Shown: piece by piece, positions 38,613 through 49,417 of the stretch
Numbering within the stretch: position 1 is the first letter of the stretch
Layout of the letters: each line of letters opens with the position of its first letter
Origin: Catellatospora citrea
GTDB taxonomy: Bacteria; Actinomycetota; Actinomycetes; Mycobacteriales; Micromonosporaceae
Reading direction: 5' to 3'
DNA length: 64,000 nt
Assembly: GCF_003610235.1 (NCBI RefSeq)
Contig: NZ_RAPR01000001.1
Span: 2,046,001-2,110,000, forward strand
Made by a program: the position numbers and the translations under genes
The notes under the pieces: generated by a model
Told to the model about the DNA's origin: nothing
The model's database searches: none
The model's input: the letters and a program-made list of their open reading frames with translations, nothing else

Positions 38613-39608
38613 ATGCTAGCCCTGTGGGACACCACCGGTAGCGAGGTGGTGCGCAAGCTCGGCTCGGAGCGGCGCAACGCGGGCGGCGTCGCCAGCGGCC
38701 TCGCCCTCAACCTGGTCGTCATCGTGGACGAGGGCCGGGTGCGCCAGGTCGAGGACGCGGCCACCATCGCCGCCGCGTCGCACCCCTGCCGCCTGATCGT
38801 GGTCAGCCGCGGCCCGGTGGCGGGCGTCGACGCGGCGACCGCCAACGCCAAGAACCGCCTCGACGCCGAGATCGTCGTCGGCGGCAGGCTCGGCCCCTGT
38901 GAAGCCGTCATCATGCGCATGCACGGCCGGCTCGCCCTGCACAGCGAGTCGGTCGTCATGCCGCTGCTGGCCCCGGACGTCCCGGTGGTCACCTGGTGGC
39001 ACGGCTGCCCGCCCGAGCACATCGCGTACGACCCGCTGGGCGTCGTCGCGGAGCGCCGGGTCACCGACATCGCCCAGTGCCCCGACCCGGCCGCGGCGCT
39101 GCACCAGCGGGCGCTGGACTACGCCCCCGGCGACACCGACCTGTCCTGGACCCGGCTGACCGGCTGGCGCGCGCTCATCGCGGGCGCCTTCGACACGGCG
39201 ACGGCGGGCGCGCTGTCGGCGACGGTGCACGCCGCAGCGAACGACCCGCTGGGCGCGCTGCTGCGCGGCTGGATCATGGCGCGGATGGGCGTCCCGGTGC
39301 AGCTGGCCGAGGTCACCGGGCCGCTGCACGGGGTCGACTTCGCGCTGGCCGACGGCGGCTCGCTGAGCCTGCACGCCACCGGCGACGGGATGGCCCTGCT
39401 GCGCAAGAGCGGCTCGCTGGACCAGGTGCTGCCGCTGGTGGAACGGCGGCTCGGCGAGGTGCTGGCGGAGGAGCTGCAGCGCCTCGACGCCGACCAGCCG
39501 TACGCGGCGGCGCTCACTGCCGCCACGGGCGTCGCGCACCTCGGCGACCGCGCGTCGACCCGTACCCACATCTGGCAGGACCCGGCCTGGGAGCCGGTGG
39601 CCGCATGA
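38613..39608 (+). CDS. opcA: OpcA, assembly/allosteric partner of Zwf
   Basis: The 331-residue protein matches OpcA by position and content: TTGSEVVRKLGSERRN, HPCRLIVVSRG, VVMPLLAPDVPVVTWWHGCPPEH and the C-terminal RSTRTHIWQDP-like tail. OpcA is required for active Zwf in cyanobacteria and actinobacteria. It has no catalytic motif of its own. The stop at 39606-39608 overlaps the first repeat micro-ORF start (ATGA). Confidence 0.9.
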   Translation: MLALWDTTGSEVVRKLGSERRNAGGVASGLALNLVVIVDEGRVRQVEDAATIAAASHPCRLIVVSRGPVAGVDAATANAKNRLDAEIVVGGRLGPCEAVIMRMHGRLALHSESVVMPLLAPDVPVVTWWHGCPPEHIAYDPLGVVAERRVTDIAQCPDPAAALHQRALDYAPGDTDLSWTRLTGWRALIAGAFDTATAGALSATVHAAANDPLGALLRGWIMARMGVPVQLAEVTGPLHGVDFALADGGSLSLHATGDGMALLRKSGSLDQVLPLVERRLGEVLAEELQRLDADQPYAAALTAATGVAHLGDRASTRTHIWQDPAWEPVAA

Positions 39609-39679
39609 GCGAGCGCAGCGAGCGAATCATGTCGCAGGTCTCTCATGCTGCCGACGAGCGCAGCGAGGAGAAGGCATGA
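39605..39679 (+). CDS. Relay micro-ORF 1 (24 residues)
   Basis: The frame encodes MSERSERIMSQVSH then AADERSEEKA, and stops with TGA at 39677-39679 inside the next ATG. It starts by overlapping the opcA stop. Its main role is likely to be ribosome transfer; the peptide itself may have none. No further evidence for function. Confidence 0.4.
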   Translation: MSERSERIMSQVSHAADERSEEKA

Positions 39680-39746
39680 GCGAGCGTAGCGAACGAATCA
39701 TGTCGCAGGTCTCTCATGCTGCCGACGAGCGCAGCGAGGAGAAGGC
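39605..39746 (+). repeat. Two tandem 71-bp start/stop relay units between opcA and pgl
   Basis: ATG codons lie at 39605, 39676 and 39747, exactly 71 bases apart. Each unit runs ATGAGCGAGCGCAGCGAGCG, then ATCATGTCGCAGG, TCTCATGCTGCC and GCGAGGAGAAGGC before the next ATG. Units differ at two positions (GCAGCGAGCG versus GTAGCGAACG). Because 71 is not a multiple of three, each unit closes its own frame on the next ATG, forming ATGA overlaps. The same unit begins the pgl frame. This is consistent with an expanding intergenic repeat that I recall from Micromonospora. Confidence 0.85.
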
Positions 39747-39750
39747 ATGA
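39676..39750 (+). CDS. Relay micro-ORF 2 (24 residues)
   Basis: It has the same peptide as relay micro-ORF 1 and starts after GAGGAGAAGGC (ribosome site six to seven bases away). Its TGA at 39748-39750 overlaps the pgl ATG at 39747. With the first copy it forms a chain opcA, micro-ORF, micro-ORF, pgl in which every stop meets the next start. Confidence 0.4.
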   Translation: MSERSERIMSQVSHAADERSEEKA

Positions 39751-40502
39751 GCGAGCGCAGCGTGCTCGTGCATGCGGATGCGCAGGAGCTCGCCGCGGCG
39801 GCGGCGGCGCGGCTGCTGGCACGGCTGGCGGACGCCCAGGCCGCGCGGGGTTCGGCCGACGTCGTGCTGACCGGCGGCCGGGTCGCGGCCGCCGTCTACC
39901 GGGCGGTGCTGGCCGATCCGGCCCGGGACGCCGTCGACTGGTCACGGGTGGACCTGTGGTGGGGCGACGAGCGTTTCCTGCCGGCCGGCGACCCGGACCG
40001 CAACGAGACACAGGCGCGCGCGGCCCTGTTGGACGCGCTGCCGCTCGACCCGGCCCGGGTGCACCCGATGCCACCCTCCGACGGTCCCGACGGCGCTGAT
40101 CCCGAACTGGCGGCCGCCCGCTACGCCGGGGAGCTGGCGCGCACCGCGCCGGACTCGACCGGGCTGCCGCGCTTCGACGTCCTGCTGCTCGGCGTCGGGG
40201 AGGACGGCCACGTGGCGTCGGTGTTCCCGGGGCATCCGGTGGCGGCCGAGACCCGGCCGGTCAGCGCGGTGCGGGACAGCCCGAAGCCGCCGCCGGTGCG
40301 CACCACGCTCACCCTTCCCGCGATCAACACGGCGGCGGAGGTGTGGCTGATCGCCGCCGGGCCGGACAAGGCCGAGGCGGTCGGGGCGGCCCTGGCGGGG
40401 TCGGAGGAGCTGCCGGCGGCGGCGGTGCACGGCGTCTCGCGTACCGTCTGGCTGCTCGACCGGGCCGCGGCGGCCCAGGTGCCGCAGAGCTCGTTGCGCT
40501 AG
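39747..40502 (+). CDS. pgl: 6-phosphogluconolactonase
   Basis: The 251-residue protein (Rv1445c/DevB type) has VVLTGGRVAAAVY, DLWWGDERFLPAGDPDRNETQ near 70-90, and LLGVGEDGHVASVFPG near 145-160, which form the lactonase active site. It hydrolyses 6-phosphogluconolactone made by Zwf. Its ATG is the third repeat start; the first five residues, MSERS, come from the repeat. It ends the operon before a convergent terminator. Confidence 0.92.
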   Translation: MSERSVLVHADAQELAAAAAARLLARLADAQAARGSADVVLTGGRVAAAVYRAVLADPARDAVDWSRVDLWWGDERFLPAGDPDRNETQARAALLDALPLDPARVHPMPPSDGPDGADPELAAARYAGELARTAPDSTGLPRFDVLLLGVGEDGHVASVFPGHPVAAETRPVSAVRDSPKPPPVRTTLTLPAINTAAEVWLIAAGPDKAEAVGAALAGSEELPAAAVHGVSRTVWLLDRAAAAQVPQSSLR

Positions 40503-40518
40503 AGCTCCCGAATATGCC

Positions 40519-40553
40519 GAAAGGGCGGCTGACCGATGGTCAGCCGCCCTTTC
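40519..40553. terminator. Bidirectional terminator between pgl and secG
   Basis: GAAAGGGCGGCTGACC pairs perfectly with its complement across a GAT loop (16+3+16). It lies 17 bases after pgl and 12 before the secG stop, so it can serve both converging genes. Confidence 0.9.
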
Positions 40554-40565
40554 GCGTGCTTGCTG

Positions 40566-40832
40566 TCAGCCGACGGTGCCGGCGGCCATCTCCAGCTTCA
40601 GCCAGAGGCCGAGGCCGACAATGCAGGCAAACCAGACGATACCCACCAGGACGGTGTAGCGGTCGAGGTTCTTCTCCGCCACCGACGACCCGGCCAGACT
40701 CGACGACACACCGCCGCCGAACATGCTGGACAGGCCGCCGCCCTTGCCCCGGTGCAGCAGGACCAGCATCGTCAGCAGGGCGCTGGTGATGATCAGCAAC
40801 ACGATCAACGTGTAGGCGAACTGGATCGGCAT
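40566..40832 (-). CDS. secG: SecG preprotein translocase subunit
   Basis: The 88-residue protein has two membrane helices (about 4-25 and 60-80) joined by a glycine/serine-rich loop, GKGGGLSSMFGGGVSSSL, the SecG signature. It assists SecYE in protein export. It faces pgl convergently and is transcribed alone. Confidence 0.92.
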   Translation of the reverse strand: MPIQFAYTLIVLLIITSALLTMLVLLHRGKGGGLSSMFGGGVSSSLAGSSVAEKNLDRYTVLVGIVWFACIVGLGLWLKLEMAAGTVG

Positions 40833-40910
40833 GGAACAGGTGTCCTTAGGCTCGGTTGCCGCTCGCGCGGCCGCGGGGCGTCGGTCAACAATAGCGGAAC
40901 AGCATACCGT

Positions 40911-42689
40911 CTAGGACCCCGAGGAGGTCACATCCACCGGGATCGAGGGGTCCTTCAGACCCAGCGAAGCCAGGTCCGGTGCGCCGAACTGCGAGTGGAT
41001 GAACGCCCCGGCGACGTTGGAACCGTACATCCGGATCGACTTCGGGTAGAGCACCGGGATGGTCACCGCCATGTCCGACAGCCGGTTGTCGATCTCGCCC
41101 CACAGCTTGTACTGCCGGTTGAGGTCGTCCTCGGCCATCGCGTCGGCGATCGCCTTGTTGATCTCCGGGTCGTTGAGGAACGAGTAGTTCGAGCCGCTCT
41201 GCTCACCGCTGGGCTTGACCAGGGCGCCGTCGAACAGCGGCGGGATGACCGCGGAACCGTTCGCCCAGTCCGGGATCCAGCCGGCGTAGACCAGGTGGTT
41301 GCCGTGCCCGATGTCGGCGATATCGCCGAAGTAGGACTTGGCCGGCAGGCGGTTCAGCTCGACCTTGATGCCGATGCGGATGTAGGCGTCGACCATCGTC
41401 TTGACGTAGCGGGCGATGGTGTCGTTGTCCGGCAGCGCCACCTTGAGCTTGTCGGGACAGGGCTTGCCCTCGTTCTTCGCCTTGTCGAGCAGCTTGAGGG
41501 CCTCGTCCTCGTCGCCGTCGCTGTCGCTGAGCGTGCGGTAGATGTCGAACTTGGCGTGCGCCGCCAGGTTCGGCGGGATCATCGACGTCGCCAGCTCGCC
41601 GATCACCGAGCCGCCCATCGCCTGGCGGTACTTGCGCTTGTTGAACGCGAACGACAGCGCCTTGCGGCAGTCCAGGTTCTTGACCAGCTCGGTGTTGATC
41701 GCGAAGTACCGGACCGCGCCGGACGGGCCCTGGGCCACCCGCTGCGACAGCTTGGGGTCGTTGATCACCTGCTGCAGGAAGTTCGGCGCGACGTTGGTCT
41801 GCAGCACGATCGTGTTGCGGTCCGCGCCCTGGTCCTGGATCAGCGCGTTGGTCACGGCCGGGTCGTTGGCGTCGACCGCGAACACGATCTTGTCCGGGTG
41901 CGCCTTGCGGACCGAGTCCAGCGTCGACGACCAGTGCTCGTTGCGCACCAGCGTGAAGCCGGTCGCGTCCTTCGGCCGCGGCTCGACGCGGTACGGCCCG
42001 CTGGACAGCGGACGGATGTCGTAGGCGTCCTTGTCACCGTCCGCGCCCTGCTTGGTCGGCGAGAAGATCGACAGCGCGACCGTGTAGTTGAAGTCGCCCG
42101 CCGGCTGCTTGAGCCGGAACTTGATGGTCTGGGTGTCCTCGCAGACGACCGAATCCAGTTCCTTGCCGCTGTACGGGCCCTCGTAGGGGGTCGCGTTGTC
42201 GGCCAGCATCAGCTCGGCATAGGGCAGGCCGGAGTCGAACACCTTGGCGAAGTTGCGCTCCACGCCGTACTTGAGCTGCGAACAGACCACCGGGGAGCCG
42301 TCCTCCCACTTCACCCCCTCGCGCAGCTTGAACTCCCAGACCGTGTTGTTCTCGCTCGGCCGGCCCAGGTCGGTGGCGAGGTCGGGCACCAGCTCACTGC
42401 TCGCCGTGCCCGGCTCGGCCTTGTACGTGGTCAGCGTGCGGGAGATCAGGCGGCTGATGTTCGCGTCCATCGCCGCCGCGATCTTCTGCGGGTCCAGGTG
42501 GTCCGGCAGGGCCGGCAGCACGACACGCAGGGTGCCGCCTTGCGTGATCGTGTCGTTCGCATCGGCGGCCGAGTCGCAGGCGGAGGCGACGCCGAGCAGG
42601 GTCACCGCGGCGGCTGCCGCGACGAGGCGGCGGCGCTTACGGCTCGCCCGCGTAGAGGCGTGGACCGGCGACATCGAGAGGTCAGGCAT
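40911..42689 (-). CDS. Oligopeptide-type ABC transporter substrate-binding lipoprotein
   Basis: The 592-residue protein has a basic N-terminus, a hydrophobic signal (LVAAAAAVTLLGVASAC), and a lipidated cysteine near residue 38. The mature part is a family 5 (DppA/OppA) binding protein: GGTLRVVLPALPDHLDPQKIAAA, EFKLREGVKWEDGSPV, LSSGPYRVEPRP and the PIPVLYPKS-type end. It binds peptides or similar ligands; no permease genes lie next to it. ATG at 42689 follows GGGAGG. The gap 42690-43011 holds no gene; it contains the tpiA terminator and the upstream sequence of this gene. Confidence 0.85.
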   Translation of the reverse strand: MPDLSMSPVHASTRASRKRRRLVAAAAAVTLLGVASACDSAADANDTITQGGTLRVVLPALPDHLDPQKIAAAMDANISRLISRTLTTYKAEPGTASSELVPDLATDLGRPSENNTVWEFKLREGVKWEDGSPVVCSQLKYGVERNFAKVFDSGLPYAELMLADNATPYEGPYSGKELDSVVCEDTQTIKFRLKQPAGDFNYTVALSIFSPTKQGADGDKDAYDIRPLSSGPYRVEPRPKDATGFTLVRNEHWSSTLDSVRKAHPDKIVFAVDANDPAVTNALIQDQGADRNTIVLQTNVAPNFLQQVINDPKLSQRVAQGPSGAVRYFAINTELVKNLDCRKALSFAFNKRKYRQAMGGSVIGELATSMIPPNLAAHAKFDIYRTLSDSDGDEDEALKLLDKAKNEGKPCPDKLKVALPDNDTIARYVKTMVDAYIRIGIKVELNRLPAKSYFGDIADIGHGNHLVYAGWIPDWANGSAVIPPLFDGALVKPSGEQSGSNYSFLNDPEINKAIADAMAEDDLNRQYKLWGEIDNRLSDMAVTIPVLYPKSIRMYGSNVAGAFIHSQFGAPDLASLGLKDPSIPVDVTSSGS

Positions 42690-42946
42690 GGTCGTCCTCC
42701 CGGCGGTCCCGCGCCCTCGCGCGTCCGCCAAGAATCCAGGGGTGAGTGATCCGGGGGTGGTAGCTCGCCACACTCTAGGCGGACCGACCGCGCGATCAGA
42801 AGTGGGGCGGGGAGATTCGTTATGCGGCGTCAGCAGGTCGGACGCAGCGCGTTCGCATGATCACCCTGTGCACCCGAAAGCGTCGCTCCCGGGCGCCCGC
42901 GCGCCCGGCCCGGCCCCGCGGATCCGGCCCGCCGGCGCAACGCGAC

Positions 42947-42975
42947 AGGACCCCGGGCGGCCTGCCCGGGGTCCT
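42947..42975 (-). terminator. Terminator after tpiA
   Basis: AGGACCCCGGGC pairs with GCCCGGGGTCCT across a five-base loop. It lies 36 bases after the tpiA stop on the minus strand and ends the gap-pgk-tpiA unit. Confidence 0.85.
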
Positions 42976-43011
42976 GTTCGGATGCCGCGCCCGCCTGGCG
43001 GGCGCACGTGC

Positions 43012-43791
43012 TCAGACGCCGAGGCGGCAGAGCCTGGTGAACTCCTCGGCGTCGAGGCTCGCCCCGCCGACCAGCGCGCCGTCGATGTCGGGCTGCGCCA
43101 TGATGGCGGCCACGTTGCCCGCCTTCACCGAGCCGCCGTAGAGCACCCGCACCGCCTGCGCGGTGGACTCGCCCTGCGTCTTGGCCAGCTGCGCGCGGAT
43201 CGCCCCGATGACCTCCTGGGCGTCCTCGGGCGTGGCGGTCTTGCCGGTGCCGATCGCCCAGACCGGCTCGTACGCCACCACGACCTTCTCCACCTCGGCC
43301 GGGGTCAGCCCGGCCAGGCCGCCGTCGAGCTGGGCGAGCGTGTACTCGACGTGCTCGCCCTTCTCGCGGATGTCGAGGCCCTCGCCCACGCACAGGATCG
43401 GCGTGATGTCGTTGGCCAGCGCCGCCTTCACCTTCGCGTTGACCAGCGCGTCGGACTCGGCGTGGTACTGCCGGCGCTCCGAGTGGCCGACCGTCACGAA
43501 CGAGCAGCCCAGCTTGGCCAGCATCGCGCCGGAGATCTCCCCGGTGTACGCGCCGGAGGTGTGCGCCGAGATGTCCTGCGCGCCGTACTCGATGAGCAGC
43601 CGGTCGCCGTCCACCAGCGTCTGCACGCTGCGGATGTCGGTGAACGGCGGCAGCACCGCCACCTCGACCGCCTCGAGCTGCTTCTCGTTCAGGCTGAAGG
43701 CCAGCTTCTGCACGAGCGCGATGGCCTCGAGGTGGTTGAGGTTCATCTTCCAGTTGCCGGCCATCAGGGGCCGGCGCTTGACCTCTGCCAT
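43012..43791 (-). CDS. tpiA: Triosephosphate isomerase
   Basis: The 259-residue enzyme has the catalytic residues Lys15 (GNWKMN), His103 (GHSERRQ) and Glu175 ([15 protein letters not shown]). It interconverts dihydroxyacetone phosphate and glyceraldehyde 3-phosphate. The ATG overlaps the pgk stop by one base (TGATG). Confidence 0.96.
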   Translation of the reverse strand: MAEVKRRPLMAGNWKMNLNHLEAIALVQKLAFSLNEKQLEAVEVAVLPPFTDIRSVQTLVDGDRLLIEYGAQDISAHTSGAYTGEISGAMLAKLGCSFVTVGHSERRQYHAESDALVNAKVKAALANDITPILCVGEGLDIREKGEHVEYTLAQLDGGLAGLTPAEVEKVVVAYEPVWAIGTGKTATPEDAQEVIGAIRAQLAKTQGESTAQAVRVLYGGSVKAGNVAAIMAQPDIDGALVGGASLDAEEFTRLCRLGV

Positions 43792-44986
43792 CACGCCTCC
43801 AGCGCTTCGAGACCGGGCAAGGACTTGCCCTCCAGGTACTCCAGCGACGCGCCGCCGCCCGTGGAGATGTGGCCGAACGCGGCCTCGTCCAGGCCGAGCG
43901 CGCGCACGGCCGCGGCCGAGTCGCCACCGCCGACCACGGTGAACCCGTCGACCTTGGTGATGGCCTCGGCCACCCCGCGGGTGCCGTTCGCGAACGGGGC
44001 CAGCTCGAACACGCCCATCGGGCCGTTCCAGAAGACCGTCCTCGCGCCGGACAGCGCCTCGGTGAACAGCGCCACCGACTCGGGGCCGATGTCCAGGCCG
44101 AGCCAGCCGGCCGGGATCGCGGTCGCGGCCACGGTGTCGGTCGCGGCGTCGCCGGCGAAGCGGTCGGCGACCACCACGTCGGTCGGCAGCACGATCCGGT
44201 CGCCGGCCCGCGCCAGCAGGTCGCGGCAGGTGTCGAGCATCTCCTCCTGCAGCAGCGAGGCGCCCACCTCGTGGCCCTGGGCCTTGAGGAAGGTGAAGCA
44301 CATGCCGCCGCCGATGAGCAGCTTGTCGGCCTTGCCCAGCAGCGCCTCGATCACGGCGAGCTTGTCGGAGACCTTGGAGCCGCCGAGGATCACCACGTAC
44401 GGCGTGGCCGGGTCCTCGGTGAGGCGTTTGAGCACCTCGACCTCGCGCAGCACCAGGCCGCCCGCGTAGTGCGGGAGCCGGGAGGCGACGTCGTAGACGC
44501 TGGCGTGCTTGCGGTGCACCGCGCCGAAGGCGTCGTCGACGTAGACGTCGCCGAACGCCGCCAGCTGGTCGGCGAACGCGCCGCGCACGGCGTCGTCCTT
44601 GCTGGTCTCCCCCGCGTTGAAGCGCAGGTTCTCCAGCAGCACCACGCCGCCGGGGGTCAGCGCCGCCACGGCCTCCTGCGCCGACGGGCCGACGGTGTCA
44701 CCGGCGAAGGTGACCGGCGAGCCGAGCAGCTCGGCGAAGCGCGTCGCGACGGGCGCGAGCGTGTACTTGGGGTCGGGCTCGCCCTTGGGGCGGCCCAGGT
44801 GCGACATGACGATCACCGAGGCACCCGCGTCGCGCAGCGCCGTGATGGTCGGCAGCACCGCCCGGATCCGGCCGTCGTCGGCGATCGTCCCGGGGCTGTC
44901 CTTGACGAAGGGCACGTTCAGGTCGGCGCGCACGAGCACGCGCCGACCCGAGACACCCTCGGCGAGCAGTTCGTCGAGGGATCGCA

Positions 44987-44987
<1 letters not shown>
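43791..44987 (-). CDS. pgk: Phosphoglycerate kinase
   Basis: The 398-residue enzyme has RADLNVP near 20, [10 protein letters not shown] near 62-70, [12 protein letters not shown] in the hinge, [10 protein letters not shown] and [11 protein letters not shown] in the nucleotide domain. It makes ATP from 1,3-bisphosphoglycerate. ATG at 44987 overlaps the gap stop (TAATG), so translation follows directly from gap. Confidence 0.96.
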
Positions 44988-46180
<1,193 letters not shown>

Positions 46181-46265
46181 TCACCCCCGTGTCCCCCATC
46201 ACACGAAACCACAACGACCCCACCTCCAAGATCGCGACGATCGCGGGGCGGCCGGGCGGGAAAAG

Positions 46266-46302
46266 CGTGATCGCCGCGTCCCGGTGGGGCGCGGCGATCA
46301 CG
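46266..46302 (-). terminator. Terminator after whiA
   Basis: CGTGATCGCCGCG pairs perfectly with CGCGGCGATCACG across an 11-base loop. It lies 12 bases after the whiA stop on the minus strand. Confidence 0.85.
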
Positions 46303-46313
46303 GGTGGCGCGGG

Positions 46314-47294
46314 TCAGACGGTGAGCATCTCGGCGGTCACGGCCGCTTCGGTGTCGGGGATGCCGAGGTCGCGGGCGCGCTTGTCGGCCAGGGCGAGCAG
46401 ACGCCTTATGCGGCCGGCGATGGCGTCCTTGGTCAGCGGCGGGTCGGCCAGCGCGCCCAGCTCCTCCAGGGAGGCCTGGCGGTGCTCCAGGCGCAGGCGG
46501 CCGGCGCTGGTCAGGTGGCCGGGCGCGTCGTCGGCGAGGATCTCCAGGGCGCGGGTGACCCGGGCCGCCGCGGCGACCGCCGCCCGCGCCGAGCGGCGCA
46601 GGTTGGCGTCGTCGAAGTTGGCCAGCCGGTTCGCGGTCGCGCGCACCTCGCGGCGCACCCGCCGCTCCTCCCACGCGAGCACGCTGGAGTGCGCGCCGAT
46701 GCGGGTGAGCAGGGCGGCGATGGCGTCGCCGTCCTTGACCACGACCCGGTCCACGCCGCGCACCTCGCGGGCCTTGGCGGTGATGCCGAGCCGGCGGGCC
46801 GCGCCGACCAGCGCCAGCGCCGACTCCGGGCCCGGGCAGGTGATCTCCAGGGCGCAGGAGCGGCCCGGCTCGGTCAGCGAGCCGTGCGCCAGGAAGGCCC
46901 CCCGCCAGGCGGCCACGGCGCAGCACACGCTCGCCGAGACCACGTTCGGCGGCAGGCCTCGCACCGGCCGCCCGCGCACGTCCAGCAGGCCGGTCTGGCG
47001 CGCGAGCGCCTCGCCGTCCTTGACGATGCGCACGATGTAGTGGCTGCCCTTGCGCAGCCCGCCCGACGCGAGGATGTGTACCTCGCTCGGGTATCCGAAC
47101 AGGTCGGCGATGGTGGTCCGCAGCCGCCGGGCCACCGCACCGGTGTCCAGCTCCGCTTCCACCACCACGCGGCCCGAGACGATGTGCAGCCCGCCCGCGA
47201 AGCGCAGCAGGGCCGCCATCTCCGCGCGCCGGCAGCACGGCTTGGGCACGTCGACCCGGCTGAGCTCGTCTTTGACCGCAGCGGTCATCGCCAT
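46314..47294 (-). CDS. whiA: WhiA sporulation/cell-division regulator
   Basis: The 326-residue protein joins a LAGLIDADG-like N-terminal domain ([24 protein letters not shown], then GAFLAHGSL) to a C-terminal HTH ([28 protein letters not shown]). It is the WhiA regulator, which works with WhiB in Streptomyces to control septation. It lies downstream of yvcK, and the order rapZ-yvcK-whiA is conserved in Gram-positive bacteria. ATG at 47294 follows GAGGTGA. Confidence 0.94.
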   Translation of the reverse strand: MAMTAAVKDELSRVDVPKPCCRRAEMAALLRFAGGLHIVSGRVVVEAELDTGAVARRLRTTIADLFGYPSEVHILASGGLRKGSHYIVRIVKDGEALARQTGLLDVRGRPVRGLPPNVVSASVCCAVAAWRGAFLAHGSLTEPGRSCALEITCPGPESALALVGAARRLGITAKAREVRGVDRVVVKDGDAIAALLTRIGAHSSVLAWEERRVRREVRATANRLANFDDANLRRSARAAVAAAARVTRALEILADDAPGHLTSAGRLRLEHRQASLEELGALADPPLTKDAIAGRIRRLLALADKRARDLGIPDTEAAVTAEMLTV

Positions 47295-47363
47295 CGTGTC
47301 GTCACCTCGGGGCCGGTCGCGGCTGTGATTGCCTAATTGTGTCGTGCGCTTTGTCGTACGTGC

Positions 47364-48341
47364 TTAACGAGCGGTGCCCAAGAGTGGCACCAGTGCGCGG
47401 CCCAATCGGACCGGATCGTGTCGCGCGGTGCCGTCCTGGACGGCCACCGGAGCGATCGCGATGCGAGCACCGAGTGATTCTGCCGCATTCGCGACCGGTT
47501 CGGGGTCTCCCACGGCATTCCTGTCGACCAGAACAATATCGACCTTGAGGTCCGGGAGGTACCGACCCAGCGCGTCCAGGTGGTCGGGCAGCGACAGGCC
47601 GACCGTCTCCCGGTCCGCGGCAAGGTTCAGGGTGACCAACCGCCGCGCGGCGCTCCGCGTGACGGCAGCCGCCAGCTGCGGCACCAGCAGATGCGGAATG
47701 ACGCTGGTGTACCAGCTGCCCGGCCCGAAGACCAGCCAGTCCGCGTCGGCGATCGCCGCCAGGGCCTGCGGGCAGGCGTCCGGCTCCGGCGGCTCCAGCC
47801 GCACCTGGAGCACCCGCCCCTGGGCGACCGCGACCTGGTGCTGACCGCGCACGGTGATCTGCCGCCCGTCGACGGCCAGGTCGGCCTCGATGCCCAGCGG
47901 CTTGTTGGACATGGGCAGCACCCGGCCCACCGCGCGCAGCATCGCGCCGACCTGGTCCAGCGCCGCCACCGGGTCGCCCAGCTGCTCCATCAGGCCGCAC
48001 AGCACCACGTTGCCGACCGGGTGCCCGGCCAGCTCGTCGGCGCCGCCGAAGCGGTACTGCATGAGCCGGGCGGTGCGGTCGCTGAGATCGTCGTCGCCGG
48101 CCAGCGCCGCCAGCGCCTGACGCAGGTCACCCGGAGGAAGTACGTCGCGGCCCGCGCGGATGCGCCCGCTGGAGCCGCCGTCGTCGGCCACGGTCACCAC
48201 CGCGGTGATCTCCAGGGGCAGCCCGGTCGCGCGCAGCGCGCGCAGGCTCGCGCTCAGCCCGTGCCCACCGCCGAACGCCACCACCCGGATCCGGTCGCCG
48301 CCCGCCTGCGGCGCGAACCCGACGCCCGTCGGCGGCCTCAT
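47364..48341 (-). CDS. yvcK: YvcK/CuvA gluconeogenesis factor
   Basis: The 325-residue protein has the 2-phospholactate transferase fold: VVAFGGGHGLSASLRAL near 20-36, TVADDGGSSGRIR near 50-62, and GVGNVVLCGL-like HPVGNVVLCGL. These proteins bind UDP-sugars and affect carbon use and cell shape; no catalytic activity is established. The ATG overlaps the rapZ stop (ATGA). Confidence 0.92.
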   Translation of the reverse strand: MRPPTGVGFAPQAGGDRIRVVAFGGGHGLSASLRALRATGLPLEITAVVTVADDGGSSGRIRAGRDVLPPGDLRQALAALAGDDDLSDRTARLMQYRFGGADELAGHPVGNVVLCGLMEQLGDPVAALDQVGAMLRAVGRVLPMSNKPLGIEADLAVDGRQITVRGQHQVAVAQGRVLQVRLEPPEPDACPQALAAIADADWLVFGPGSWYTSVIPHLLVPQLAAAVTRSAARRLVTLNLAADRETVGLSLPDHLDALGRYLPDLKVDIVLVDRNAVGDPEPVANAAESLGARIAIAPVAVQDGTARHDPVRLGRALVPLLGTAR

Positions 48342-49291
48342 TCGCGTCCCAGGTCGCGGTGCTGGGCGTGGGCGACCACGCGCAGCTCGCGCAGGCGCTT
48401 GGCCAGCTCCTCGGCGATGGCGACGCTGCGGTGCTTGCCGCCGGTGCAGCCGACGGCCACGGTCAGGTAGCGCTTGCCCTCCCGCTCGAAGCCGGGCGCG
48501 GTCGCGGTCACCAGCCGGGCGTACGTCTCCACGAACGTGTTCGCCCCGCGCTGGCCCAGCACGTACCGGCTCACGCCCTCGTCGCGGCCGGTGTGCTCGC
48601 GCAGCTCGGGCACCCAGTACGGGTTGGGCAGGAAACGGGCGTCGAGCACGAAGTCGGCGTCCGGCGGCAGCCCGTACTTGAAGCCGAAGGACAGCACGGT
48701 GACCCGCAGCCGCAGCGCCTCGGGGCTGGCGAACAGCTCCTCGACCCGGGCGCGCAGCTGGTTCACGTTCAGGTGGGACGTGTCGATCAGCACGTCGGCC
48801 TGCTCGCGGGCCTCGGCCAGCAGCGAGCGCTCGGCGGCGATGCCGTCGGACAGCCGGCCGTCGCCCTGCAGCGGGTGCGAGCGGCGCACGCTCTCGAACC
48901 GCCGGATCAGCACCTCGTCGTCGGCGTCGACGAAGACCACGCGCGGCGAGAAGCCCTTCTCGCGCAGGTCGCGGATGGCGCCGGCGAGGTCGGTGGAGAA
49001 GACGCGGCTGCGCACGTCGAGCACCATCGCGGTGTGCCGGGCCGCGCCGCCCGCCTTGGCGGCCAGCTCGGCGAGCTGCACCAGCAGCGCCTGGGGCAGG
49101 TTGTCGACCACGTAGTAGCCGACGTTCTCCAGCGCCCGGGCCACGGTGCTGCGGCCGCCGCCGGACACGCCGGTGACCACCACCAGGTTCGTGGCGGGGC
49201 CCTCGCCGGACTCCTCCGCGACCGTCCTGGGCTCGCCCTGCTGCTCGTCACGTTCGCCCGGCGTGCTGCGCCTGGCCGGTATGTCCACGCT
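48338..49291 (-). CDS. rapZ: RapZ-family P-loop nucleotide-binding protein
   Basis: The 317-residue protein has a P-loop GVSGGGRST at 42-50, Walker B-like VVFVDADDEVL, and a C-terminal domain with VAVGCTGGKHRSVA. In E. coli RapZ controls GlmS through small RNAs and binds a sugar nucleotide; in actinobacteria its target is unknown. The P-loop arginine in place of lysine is normal for this lineage. GTG at 49291 is the likely start; a frame to 49405 continues upstream through an Arg/Gly-rich stretch without a ribosome site. Confidence 0.88.
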   Translation of the reverse strand, partial: SVDIPARRSTPGERDEQQGEPRTVAEESGEGPATNLVVVTGVSGGGRSTVARALENVGYYVVDNLPQALLVQLAELAAKAGGAARHTAMVLDVRSRVFSTDLAGAIRDLREKGFSPRVVFVDADDEVLIRRFESVRRSHPLQGDGRLSDGIAAERSLLAEAREQADVLIDTSHLNVNQLRARVEELFASPEALRLRVTVLSFGFKYGLPPDADFVLDARFLPNPYWVPELREHTGRDEGVSRYVLGQRGANTFVETYARLVTATAPGFEREGKRYLTVAVGCTGGKHRSVAIAEELAKRLRELRVVAHAQHRDLGRE

Positions 49292-49417
49292 CACGTGCGC
49301 CCCCACTGCTGTCGTCGCCGCCTGCCGGGGCGGCCGCCCGCGACGGCCACCGGGTCCAGCGAACCTCCGGTGGCGGGCGAGCACGTTGCCGCCGGATGTC
49401 GGCAACGAGAGAACATC

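Noticed and set aside
48338..49291. Arginine in place of lysine in the RapZ P-loop as evidence of inactivity
   Set aside because: GxGRST is the common form in actinobacterial RapZ proteins, so it is a lineage feature.
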